Shown: one piece after another, positions 1-8,209 of the stretch
How the letters are laid out: the number at the start of each line of letters is the position of its first letter
How positions within the stretch are numbered: position 1 is the stretch's first letter
From: Lactobacillus isalae
Lineage (GTDB): Bacteria; Bacillota; Bacilli; Lactobacillales; Lactobacillaceae
DNA length: 64,000 nt
Reading direction: 5' to 3'
Assembly (NCBI RefSeq): GCF_947539375.1
Contig: NZ_OX443569.1
Coordinates: 1,054,001-1,118,000 of the forward strand
The notes under the pieces: model-generated
What the model saw: only the letters and a program-made list of their open reading frames with translations
What the model was told of the DNA's origin: nothing
Databases searched by the model: none
Position numbers and translations under genes: made by a program

Positions 1-678
1 CTTAACTACAGGCTTAGATGATTGAGGAGTTGCCTTACTGTCAGATTTAAGGTCAATCAGTGAGATGTTGCCGTCAACGCTCATACCCTTCCAATCATCA
101 GTAAATTGCCAAATTGCTACACCGTCCATTGATGGGAAGTAGCCAAAGTCTGGTTCACTTGCTGGCACACCATTACCTAGTGGATATGCTGCTACCCATA
201 GCGAGTTAGGATACTTAGCAAGTACCTTATCAGTGTCAATATTACCTTTTAGTAATGCTGCACCAGAGTATAAGAGTGGCTTATATCCTGCTGCTACAAT
301 TGTATCTAAGAACGCAAGAATTGCATTAGCACTAGGTACTCGTCCAGCATTAGTAGCATTATTATCATCTACTTCCCAATCACTAGCCAAGTATGTACCA
401 ACTGGTAGCCCAGCACTTTTGGCTGAACTTACTGCATAATTACCTTCTTGCACTGCTCGGTTACTGTCAGCGCCAAAGTGGGCATAGTGATAACCCATAA
501 TAAGCATGTTATTAGCTTTAGCACTTGAAATTTGTGCTTGTGCTTTAGGATTTTGATATCCTGTACCTTCTGACAACTTAACTATAGCAAACTTAGCTCC
601 CGAGTGAGCCATACTTGATAGGTCAGTAGTATTGTAGCTTGATACGTCTACTCCATAACTTCTTTTTTCTACTTCCAT
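1..678 (-). CDS. Phage endolysin, GH25 muramidase (C-terminus outside window)
   Basis: The reading frame begins at ATG 678 after an AGGAGG ribosome binding site and stays open to the window edge, giving 226 residues. It matches the GH25 (Chalaropsis-type) lysozyme fold: an N-terminal GVDVSSYN strand with Asp11, and the catalytic ASDWEVDD strand with Asp100 and Glu102. The barrel ends near residue 210, followed by a Ser/Lys/Pro linker that should lead to a cell-wall-binding domain outside the window. It would cleave peptidoglycan glycan strands at lysis. It sits 9 bases after the holin gene, the usual lysis cassette order. Confidence 0.95.
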   Translation of the reverse strand, partial: MEVEKRSYGVDVSSYNTTDLSSMAHSGAKFAIVKLSEGTGYQNPKAQAQISSAKANNMLIMGYHYAHFGADSNRAVQEGNYAVSSAKSAGLPVGTYLASDWEVDDNNATNAGRVPSANAILAFLDTIVAAGYKPLLYSGAALLKGNIDTDKVLAKYPNSLWVAAYPLGNGVPASEPDFGYFPSMDGVAIWQFTDDWKGMSVDGNISLIDLKSDSKATPQSSKPVVK

Positions 679-687
679 AGTAACCTC

Positions 688-1083
688 CTACTTAACGTCT
701 TTTAGTTCTCCAACAATCGTGGTCTTAGGTTTATCAACTGTATCTGCAATTGATTGAGCTTGTTTCATTGCTACTACTGCTTTTTCAGCTAAGCCCTTCA
801 AAAAGCTTGCTGGTAAAGCTGGTAAGTGAGCCAAGGATAAGATGAGATTTAATCCATTAATCACAAAGTCCATCTTCTCTTCGCCTGCCCCACCCCTCTT
901 CTCTGCTTGATAAACAAGAGGGGTTACCGCTTGTGCCACAATTTGCTGTGACATTGCAACTCGGTCACCTTTAGCCGCTCTTTCATCAATTTCGATCTTG
1001 TGCTTAGTATAAAAAGATACAATCGCAACTGCTGCAACGGATACTACAACAACCATTAAATCTAAAATGTGACTGAAACTCAT
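688..1083 (-). CDS. Phage holin, LL-H type
   Basis: 131 residues. One strongly hydrophobic N-terminal segment (about residues 7-24) is followed by a charged amphipathic region and an Ala/Leu-rich C-terminal half, as in the LL-H holin family of lactobacillus phages. It would form membrane lesions that release or activate the neighbouring muramidase. The start ATG overlaps the stop of the preceding small gene (TAATG arrangement), so the two are translationally coupled. The family assignment is from overall pattern, not from an alignment. Confidence 0.85.
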   Translation of the reverse strand: MSFSHILDLMVVVVSVAAVAIVSFYTKHKIEIDERAAKGDRVAMSQQIVAQAVTPLVYQAEKRGGAGEEKMDFVINGLNLILSLAHLPALPASFLKGLAEKAVVAMKQAQSIADTVDKPKTTIVGELKDVK

Positions 1084-1277
1084 TATTTAGCCTCCTTTAA
1101 ATCTTCAATACGCAACTTTAAGACCTTGGCATACTTACCCATTGCTTGCTTTTGCTCTTTTAAGAATTCTAATTGGGTTGCAGACAAAGTTTTCTTATTT
1201 TGTTTGGATAAGAATTTTGATAACTTTGCACGCTTTGCGTTTAGTTTTTTCAATTCTTTTTCTAACTTTTTAATCAT
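1083..1277 (-). CDS. Small coiled-coil phage protein upstream of holin
   Basis: 64 residues, Lys/Leu/Glu-rich and predicted to be almost entirely helical or coiled coil. I place the start at ATG 1277, which overlaps the end of the upstream gene and follows a GGAAAGAG ribosome binding site; a longer in-frame version begins at 1310 but would overlap that gene more. No known family is recognised. The position between tail-fibre and holin genes suggests a lysis-module accessory protein, which is inference only. Confidence 0.65.
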   Translation of the reverse strand: MIKKLEKELKKLNAKRAKLSKFLSKQNKKTLSATQLEFLKEQKQAMGKYAKVLKLRIEDLKEAK

Positions 1278-1491
1278 GTTTTTCACTCTTTCCATCAAAA
1301 AAGACACCACTAGTTGGTGTCTTCTTTACATATTCATCTACTAAAATCTGTTGTTGATCAACTTTACGTTGCAATTTCAGATTTTTTTCTTTTAGTCTAT
1401 CTATCTCTTTCTCTTGTTCTTGACATTTTTGCTGATAGTGGTCACGCTCTTCTTTGAGAGCATCGAATACCCACTTCCAAACCGCAATCAA
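1270..1491 (-). CDS. Small phage protein with coiled coil; start uncertain
   Basis: 73 residues from a TTG at 1491: a short amphipathic start (IAVWKWVFDALKEER) then a long charged coiled coil. The frame stays open upstream of 1491 and encodes a hydrophobic stretch including LPYLGGIGTFLIAVW, so the real protein is probably an N-terminally anchored membrane protein. No ATG, GTG or TTG exists between the upstream stop near 1561 and 1491; an ATA codon at about 1543 lies seven bases after a GGGGTGG sequence. The layout, one membrane anchor plus coiled coil before the holin, resembles XhlA-type lysis accessories, but no family is firmly recognised. Confidence 0.6.
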   Translation of the reverse strand: MIAVWKWVFDALKEERDHYQQKCQEQEKEIDRLKEKNLKLQRKVDQQQILVDEYVKKTPTSGVFFDGKSEKHD

Positions 1492-1558
1492 GAACGTACC
1501 TATACCACCAAGATAAGGCAGTGCCCTTAGTAAATCGCCTATAAAGCACCACCCCTAT

Positions 1559-1960
1559 CTAATAATTATGCTTCTTACTTTTGCTAATGATAGAAAAATC
1601 AAAAAGTAAAATAATAACTTCTAGGAAACCGGCTGTAAACATATGTGGATGTCCGGATATATAACCGTGGCAGAATTCAGCAATTGCTTCAAATGCTAAC
1701 AAGCCTGCAGTAATAATTAATAGATTGCGATTAGTAGAAATGCTATTTTTATTGCTGATTGCCCAACTAAAAAGCCAAACACCAATAGCAATGAAGATAC
1801 CACCTACTAAGTCGTCATTTAAGACCCCAACCGCAAAAGGTGGCCAGAAAAAGTAGAAGTCATTGCAGATAAGAATTAACCCTATCCCCATCATTGCGAA
1901 AGCTAGGATCTCATGTTGTGGGTGTTCAGAATGTAGGAGTTTTTTTAGCTTGTGTTTCAT
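1559..1960 (-). CDS. Phage-encoded small integral membrane protein
   Basis: 133 residues from ATG 1960, which overlaps the TGA of the tail-fibre gene (ATGA), the arrangement that decides the start. About four hydrophobic segments (roughly residues 18-33, 42-62, 75-90 and 105-122) separated by short polar loops. No family recognised. Being co-transcribed between the tail fibre gene and the lysis cassette it could be a lysis or superinfection accessory; that is inference. Confidence 0.7.
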   Translation of the reverse strand: MKHKLKKLLHSEHPQHEILAFAMMGIGLILICNDFYFFWPPFAVGVLNDDLVGGIFIAIGVWLFSWAISNKNSISTNRNLLIITAGLLAFEAIAEFCHGYISGHPHMFTAGFLEVIILLFDFSIISKSKKHNY

Positions 1961-4647
1961 CGCAGATCCCAACTCCTATCAATACCTCTACCAATACGAA
2001 CTGCTTTAATTTTTTTAGCAGAGGGATTAATAGTCACAACATCAAAACATTGTTCTCCAATAGTTCCATAGTCATGCCCATATTTGGTAGTCTCAGTTCT
2101 TGGTGCATTATCACTATCAGTTAAGATGAACGGGACGCCACTTGGCGTAGTCCAGTCATAATCTTCATGCTCATGACCACCGAAACATGCAATAACTTTA
2201 GTAGTATTTTCTGATTGTGAAAAATCTACAGTTCCCCATGATACTGTTGCTGTACCTTGTGAATTACGTGCATCAATGACTTTTTCAAGATCTTTTTCAA
2301 AATCAGTATGATCGTGATTATTGCTAAAAATATGTGCAACAAAAATAATCTTTTCATTTTTAGATTCTTTAAGTAAATCGCAGATTTTCTTAAAGCTATC
2401 TAAGTTGATATTTGTTCCGCCATCTAAATCAAGCGTATCAATGCAAATAAACCGCCATACTTGTCCGCTTCCATCTATTTCAGTAAAAGTATAGGTGAAA
2501 TCATTACCTATATTTAAATAATGAAAATCATTAACAAGATTTTTGTCGCGCATCATGTATGCAAATTCATAACCATAGATGTCATTATATGAAAATTTCC
2601 AGTCAGGATGGTCATGTTGACCTCCCCAATTATTCCAATTACCATCATGATTACCTCTAACGGTAGCCATAAAAGTACCTGGATACTTAACTGATCCAAT
2701 GGCTGTAGTCACTTCATTTCTCATTTCAGCTTTTTCACCTTGGTCAAAAAAGTCACCGCCATTAACCATTAATGGTAATCCAGTCTTTTTCATTAGTTCA
2801 TGTACTAAAGCTGGAGAATGTTTAGCATTTCCACCCCAATGCATATCAGTAATGAATAGGAATGACATTGAATTTGGACCAGCTTCACCCATGTTTTGAT
2901 TAACTCTATCAATTCCTTGAGTTAAGTTATCTTTAAAATATGCTGGAACTTTGTTGTTTTCCTGCTCACCTTTTTCATATTTTCGAATGAATTCTTGAGC
3001 TTGTTTATGCACATGATAGTCAACTAGCGGTCCACCAGTATAAGAATTATATTCATGAGCAAATAAAGTAAAGCCACCAGTTGGTACGCCATCCTCTTTA
3101 TTGGTGAATTTAACTTTCTTATCGTTGCCATCAAAATACATAATAAATGTATTTCCTTTGATGATATCATTATCCGTTACTTTAACAACTTTTGATTCTT
3201 TAGCAGCTACTAAAATATCAGATACTTTAACGTCCCATTTCCAATGATTGAAATATACTTCAACCCAGTCTCCGTCAAATTTTAAGTTGCATTCATTATC
3301 CCAGTAGTCATAACTTAAATCTTTGTTTTCAGCCACATAGGCAAATGGCATATTAGCTGCATTAACTTGCAGTTCTCTTAGTTGCTGTAAGTAAAATTGT
3401 GAACTAACTAATAATCCATCATTAGTACTGGTATAGTGATGTAAAAATAAAATCTTTGCATCTTGTGTAATAAGATCATCTGATGGGTTAATAATACCGA
3501 GTTTGTTTGTTGAAAAGTAAAAGATCAATGCAAAAGATTTACCAGTGACAATATCTCCATTTAATTTAGTTTCAGGAGAAGAATTAAATGTTTTATAGAT
3601 TTCTTCTTTAGTAAAAGAAATATCAACTGCACCACGAATAGTAATACCTGTAGTCATATCTGATAAATCCAGCTTACAATCTGAACTGTTAGGATCCCAA
3701 TTTAGCACTTTTCCTTCATCTAAATATGCAACAATATCCCCATCTTTAGTAATTGATTCTGTATACAGTCCAGCATCATTCCAGCGTCCATCATAATATA
3801 GCCACTTGTGCATCGTATCAGCTGCAATTACTGCTCCAGAGTACCCATTAGGATACTTCTCTTCAATAGCTTCCGAATTTTTTAGCCATGGGATAGTTGA
3901 TGAAATCTCAGAGAGTTTAGCAGTGATATTTTTGGTTAATCCTTTGGTAACATCATCAAAGCGGGCATTAGTTACAATATCTTCACTATCAATTCTGTCT
4001 TGAATTGCTTTAGCAGATGTAGCAGCAGACTTAAAAGAAGCATCTATAGTATCAAGATTTTTCTGAATACTATCTAGAGTATCTTCTGATTTTTGAGCTT
4101 TATTTTTATATTTTTCATAAAGATCAGCTACTGCTTGATCCCCCTTAGCTTGCATCTGCCGAATAAATTTTTCAATCTTGTTACTGTAGTATTTTTGCGT
4201 TAACCCAAAAATAAGATTATCGCCTAATACTCTGAACCAAATATTAATTGAAGTTAGACGCCGACCATTACCATCCATTAAACCGATGAAACCGTAAAAA
4301 ATACCTTCTTCGGTAAACATTTGGTCAGTAAGTATATAGTCCGCCCAACCACCATCTCGAGTGTTAGCAGCAGATCCTTGCCAATCACGATGGACTGCAT
4401 CAGGCGCCATCACGATATTGTCATTATCATCTGTAGACCATTGACCAACAGAACCTTCTATAAAGGGAATCATACCGTTAACGTTCATGACAACATTTTG
4501 GTCAAACCATTTAACCGGTAAGATCTTTCCATTGTCAAAGACACGCATTTTAATGTAATTATTGATTGATACAGCTGATTCTCCTGCCTTAGAAATGTCT
4601 ACTTTTAGGTAATATGGTTCTCCATTATTAACGCTTGTCATTGTCAT
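1957..4647 (-). CDS. Baseplate/tail-fibre protein: BppU-like N-terminus, metallophosphoesterase C-terminus
   Basis: 896 residues. Residues 1-150 resemble the BppU N-terminal domain that plugs receptor-binding proteins into siphophage baseplates; residues about 170-240 form a coiled coil; the middle (about 260-570) is beta-rich with no recognised domain. Residues 590-890 carry a complete calcineurin-type metallophosphoesterase signature: ITDMHW (Asp601, His603), GGDFF (Asp632), GNHD (Asn666-Asp668), AHIF (His772) and GGHEHED (His825, His827). All metal ligands are present, so the enzyme is probably active. A role in hydrolysing phosphodiesters of teichoic acid or phosphopolysaccharide at the host surface fits the position but is inferred. 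The start overlaps the end of the upstream gene. Confidence 0.85.
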   Translation of the reverse strand: MTMTSVNNGEPYYLKVDISKAGESAVSINNYIKMRVFDNGKILPVKWFDQNVVMNVNGMIPFIEGSVGQWSTDDNDNIVMAPDAVHRDWQGSAANTRDGGWADYILTDQMFTEEGIFYGFIGLMDGNGRRLTSINIWFRVLGDNLIFGLTQKYYSNKIEKFIRQMQAKGDQAVADLYEKYKNKAQKSEDTLDSIQKNLDTIDASFKSAATSAKAIQDRIDSEDIVTNARFDDVTKGLTKNITAKLSEISSTIPWLKNSEAIEEKYPNGYSGAVIAADTMHKWLYYDGRWNDAGLYTESITKDGDIVAYLDEGKVLNWDPNSSDCKLDLSDMTTGITIRGAVDISFTKEEIYKTFNSSPETKLNGDIVTGKSFALIFYFSTNKLGIINPSDDLITQDAKILFLHHYTSTNDGLLVSSQFYLQQLRELQVNAANMPFAYVAENKDLSYDYWDNECNLKFDGDWVEVYFNHWKWDVKVSDILVAAKESKVVKVTDNDIIKGNTFIMYFDGNDKKVKFTNKEDGVPTGGFTLFAHEYNSYTGGPLVDYHVHKQAQEFIRKYEKGEQENNKVPAYFKDNLTQGIDRVNQNMGEAGPNSMSFLFITDMHWGGNAKHSPALVHELMKKTGLPLMVNGGDFFDQGEKAEMRNEVTTAIGSVKYPGTFMATVRGNHDGNWNNWGGQHDHPDWKFSYNDIYGYEFAYMMRDKNLVNDFHYLNIGNDFTYTFTEIDGSGQVWRFICIDTLDLDGGTNINLDSFKKICDLLKESKNEKIIFVAHIFSNNHDHTDFEKDLEKVIDARNSQGTATVSWGTVDFSQSENTTKVIACFGGHEHEDYDWTTPSGVPFILTDSDNAPRTETTKYGHDYGTIGEQCFDVVTINPSAKKIKAVRIGRGIDRSWDLR

Positions 4648-5020
4648 AATCTATACTTATCCCCTTTGCTCTCTTTGCATTATTGATATCGTTTTGACCA
4701 TCAATTGATATTTCAGTAGCCCCATCGCCGAAGACGGCAAGATTGAGCTTGTCAATCTGTTTATTAATCGTTCCAATACTCTCTTTGATGTTTGTTACTT
4801 CACTAGGTAATGTTTCTAATACTGTTACTCGTTTACTTAGATTGCTTAAATCACTCTCAACCTTATCCACCTTTTGAGCTTGTGTCATGCAGTACTCTAA
4901 GCCCTGTGCCATAGCTTCACGGACATCAACGCCGAACTTCTTGTGACGAATAGCGTCAGCAATCTGCTGTGGCGTTAACTGCTTGCCATCTATGTGGCTG
5001 TTGTCAAAATAATTAGCCAT
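4628..5020 (-). CDS. Small baseplate-associated protein with coiled coil
   Basis: 130 residues. The first 45 residues (including LTPQQIADAIRHKKFGVDVREAMAQ) resemble the N-terminal segment found in many small proteins encoded between Tal and the upper baseplate gene of lactobacillus and lactococcal phages; residues 50-95 form a coiled coil; the tail is polar. It overlaps both neighbours (8 bases with Tal, 20 with the BppU-like gene), indicating coupled translation. Function is inferred from position: baseplate assembly or fibre attachment. Confidence 0.7.
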   Translation of the reverse strand: MANYFDNSHIDGKQLTPQQIADAIRHKKFGVDVREAMAQGLEYCMTQAQKVDKVESDLSNLSKRVTVLETLPSEVTNIKESIGTINKQIDKLNLAVFGDGATEISIDGQNDINNAKRAKGISIDYDNDKR

Positions 5021-7391
5021 TGTCCTCTCCCTTCTGCTCTAATTTATCTACTTTTTCACTTACTACTTTTAACTGCTCTGTGGTTGCATACTTATTCGGC
5101 AGATCATCAATAATTTTTTTGATTTCAGCATAGTCTTTCAGGTGCTTATCTAACTCATCCTTGATGTATTTAGCATCAAAATTACTCTGTTCAGACACTT
5201 GGTTAATGCTTTGGTTAATTTGATTATTACTACTCTCAACGCTCATTGCACCAGATGATAAATTAGCAATTGTTAGTGATTGTTGAGTCAGCGTCTTCTG
5301 AATTGACCTAAATCGAGCATCAATTTTCTTGCTATCTTCGATTTGATAATCGGTCAAGCTCTTAGCAACGTCAGCAATTTTTAAGCTGCTATTTCTTTCG
5401 TGCGCAAAGTCAATATCTTTTTCAACTACTTGAAGTAATTGAGCTGTCTTAGATACTTGAGGATTGATGAATTGATAAAAATCGCCGACTTTAAAACGGT
5501 CAAATTCAGGTAATTCTAAAGCTGAAACTTCAAAAGAGTTCTTTGTGACGTGCTGTTTCTCATTAGCTAACCACTTCTCACCCATCTGCTTAATCTGGGC
5601 TGGATCTTGAAGGTCGTCAAAGATCTGTGTGCCTTCGATTATTCCAAATTGTCTGATTAAATCAGCATCTTCAATGTAATCTTTGCCACCATTAACACTA
5701 GTGATGTTAAATCTAGGCTGTGGGCTTTCATCCTCGTAAGTCTTAGAGTGACTATCACTATCGCCTTTTTGACCGCCCTCTTTGATAAGCTTTAAAGGGT
5801 CTAACCAAGCCCAGTTAGGGTCAAAAGAATGACCTTTTGTGTAACCCTCATACCATGATTTCTTGGTTACACCTATATGGACGTGACTAGTATCACGAAT
5901 ACCAATTACATCGCCAGTCTTAATCGTTTGTCCTTGACTAACTCTAATGTTTCCACGACCAGAAAAAGCTTCTTGGTAAACAATGTCATAGCCGTCTCGT
6001 GAGTGAGTAACTACATACCAGCCAATATAACCATCATTGCCGATTCTAGTTACTGTACCACCGTGAATTGCATGTACTTCACTTCCAGGGTGGTCAATAC
6101 TGCCGAAGTCTAAACCATCGTGAAAGTTATTAGTTCTTCCATTACCTACATGTACTCCAAAAAGTTGTGCGTCCATGAAATGACCTTCGCCAACTGATGG
6201 AAACGGCCAACCCCAAGAGTTAAGCGAACCCTTGTGAGTTGTCTTGACTTCGTCCATTCTTTTCGTGCCGTTTGGAGACCAAGAACGATAGATTTGCCAC
6301 TTATCAACCTCTGACTTCCAATCTTTCATATTTAGCAATGCACAAATCTGATCCCAACCTTTTTTCCAAGTAGTGAAAGGTTTAACCATGTACCTTCGGA
6401 AAGTTGCTTCAGTAAATTGCAGTACTCCAGCACTAGGGTGACCCGCTTGGGCATTGCTGTCCCAGCCATTGACTACTGTTTCAGATCCGCCACTTTCACC
6501 CTGAATCATGGTTTTAATCTTTTGAACATATTCGTCATCGATGTTTACGCCCATGACCTTACCAGCATTACGAATAGCTGGTCCCCAGTCACCATTGACC
6601 GCATGAGTTATACCAGTAGCAACGCCATTTTCATCAACTGTGTCATCATCACCCAGAGTAGTTTTAGGTGCTGGTTGTACTTTACCAAGTGGAATTAATC
6701 GAGTGATTATTCCTGTAGGGTCAATGGTCTGCTTAGCAGATAGCATATTCTTGCCAACAGAAATAGGAGTATCAGCCTTATGCGATACTCCTATTGTTTT
6801 CGTGTAGTCAATATAATTAATCTGCTTATTATGGTCATATCTAACTCTGATATAACCACCAGTTTTGTTGATTAGCTGGGCTGTAATTGCTTCTTTCGTG
6901 GTCGGATAATCAATCTGTCTTTGAACGATCCCCTCATTGTCTGAATAATCACATTTACCTAATGTAAAGTGCTTATAAGTATCATTCAACTGCTCATTAT
7001 GCACCTTAATTAGTTTCTGCAAGTACTGCTTAGCACTTGACCCAGAATCATTGTCAAAGCGCTGTATGCTATCTAGTAAATAAGCATCAATTGCTTCAAA
7101 AATATACTCACGAGTAAAACCACCATTAGAAGCCATTTCTTTGGTCGGTTTAATCGCTCGACCACGAAAAATAAGATTTTCATCTTCATAAACTTCAATG
7201 TGAGTGATAAGCGGTTCAACACGATCATAGAGAGGATTTAACTGATTAACAGTAAGATCAAGATCATCAATATCTGTCAGCTTTAAATTAAGGCTACCAG
7301 ATACTAAGTTTCTTGTTGCTAAGTTTTGATCATACACGATATAGCCGTTCTTATCAGTTGGCTTATCGTATGCCACAATCCTATAGCCCAC
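5013..7391 (-). CDS. Tail-associated lysin (Tal) with lytic transglycosylase-like and M23 peptidase domains
   Basis: 792 residues. Residues 1-240 are the Tal/gp18-like tail-tip platform. Residues 270-375 form a lysozyme-like (SLT/GEWL) domain with candidate catalytic Glu299 in IQGESGGS. Residues 405-535 are an M23 peptidase with zinc ligands His424 and Asp428 (FHDGLDFG) and the HVHIG motif (His503, His505). The remainder continues the platform (NEKQHVTKNSF region) and ends in a long coiled coil (about 660-790). It would locally open peptidoglycan, cutting both glycan and peptide bonds, during DNA injection. It follows the Dit gene directly, as in SPP1/TP901-type tails. Confidence 0.92.
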   Translation of the reverse strand: MGYRIVAYDKPTDKNGYIVYDQNLATRNLVSGSLNLKLTDIDDLDLTVNQLNPLYDRVEPLITHIEVYEDENLIFRGRAIKPTKEMASNGGFTREYIFEAIDAYLLDSIQRFDNDSGSSAKQYLQKLIKVHNEQLNDTYKHFTLGKCDYSDNEGIVQRQIDYPTTKEAITAQLINKTGGYIRVRYDHNKQINYIDYTKTIGVSHKADTPISVGKNMLSAKQTIDPTGIITRLIPLGKVQPAPKTTLGDDDTVDENGVATGITHAVNGDWGPAIRNAGKVMGVNIDDEYVQKIKTMIQGESGGSETVVNGWDSNAQAGHPSAGVLQFTEATFRRYMVKPFTTWKKGWDQICALLNMKDWKSEVDKWQIYRSWSPNGTKRMDEVKTTHKGSLNSWGWPFPSVGEGHFMDAQLFGVHVGNGRTNNFHDGLDFGSIDHPGSEVHAIHGGTVTRIGNDGYIGWYVVTHSRDGYDIVYQEAFSGRGNIRVSQGQTIKTGDVIGIRDTSHVHIGVTKKSWYEGYTKGHSFDPNWAWLDPLKLIKEGGQKGDSDSHSKTYEDESPQPRFNITSVNGGKDYIEDADLIRQFGIIEGTQIFDDLQDPAQIKQMGEKWLANEKQHVTKNSFEVSALELPEFDRFKVGDFYQFINPQVSKTAQLLQVVEKDIDFAHERNSSLKIADVAKSLTDYQIEDSKKIDARFRSIQKTLTQQSLTIANLSSGAMSVESSNNQINQSINQVSEQSNFDAKYIKDELDKHLKDYAEIKKIIDDLPNKYATTEQLKVVSEKVDKLEQKGEDNG

Positions 7392-8209
7392 TAAATCATC
7401 TCCTCTCGCTTGAATTGAAAGTGAACAGTACCACTTCCTGAAACAGTAAGACTAGTCCCTCCAATTGGTAGCATTACTGTTACCTTAGTTGCACCAGCCT
7501 GATCTAAATCAAGGTTGATATTAGATCCTGTTACCTTAACATTTCCAGTTACCGAAAAGCCTAGTTCTACCGGCTTAGAGCCGTAATTATCTAAGTCAGC
7601 TTTTGCAGAATTATTATTCACGTTAAAAGTGGTCTGTTGGTCTTGCCAATTGTCAAAATTAATCTCGTCCCAGATATCAGACCCTTCATAACTTCTAGCA
7701 ATCGCATAAGGATAAGCCTTAAATTTAACTGTTGCTGTTAAAGTACCGTTACTCTCATCATCAGAACACTCTACGCTTTCAGACTTAGCAGAGAAACAAA
7801 AGCCAGAATTAAAAGTATCATCTAGCTCTCTATACCCTGCTGCTTGCATAATTAGACGCTTGATTTCCTTTTCTTTAGCTTTTCTGTATGAGTAATCCTC
7901 GTCAACTAAAAGAAGCTCGTAAGTAATCTCACGGGCTTCGAAAAAACGTTGATTATCTAAGTTAGAAAAATCCTCCTCACCTTGTGAGTAAGGAACAGAA
8001 TATGTTATCTCTTTCTCTTTTGGCGTTGGTGCATCCCTTTTAGTAAGCCACCAGCCTTTGTCAGCGGAGTTGAAGTTAGCGAAAGTAAAACCTTCATCAG
8101 GTGACATGTAAAGATCAACATCTGCATTCTTATCTAAATCATGAAAGTCGTATCTTTCTTGATATTGATGATTAAATTGTGAGAATAAATCTTTTACTAT
8201 TTTGACCAC
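7391..8209 (-). CDS. Distal tail protein (Dit)
   Basis: 272 residues, of the siphovirus tail-component (SPP1 gp19.1/TP901 Dit) family judged by the N-terminal platform strand pattern, the YELLLVDEDYSYRKAKEKEI segment and the C-terminal galectin-like beta-rich half. It forms the hexameric ring linking tail tube to tail tip. The start is a GTG at 8209 overlapping the end of the tape measure gene by 13 bases; no ATG is available nearby, so the exact start is open. The stop overlaps the Tal start. Confidence 0.88.
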   Translation of the reverse strand: MVKIVKDLFSQFNHQYQERYDFHDLDKNADVDLYMSPDEGFTFANFNSADKGWWLTKRDAPTPKEKEITYSVPYSQGEEDFSNLDNQRFFEAREITYELLLVDEDYSYRKAKEKEIKRLIMQAAGYRELDDTFNSGFCFSAKSESVECSDDESNGTLTATVKFKAYPYAIARSYEGSDIWDEINFDNWQDQQTTFNVNNNSAKADLDNYGSKPVELGFSVTGNVKVTGSNINLDLDQAGATKVTVMLPIGGTSLTVSGSGTVHFQFKREEMI

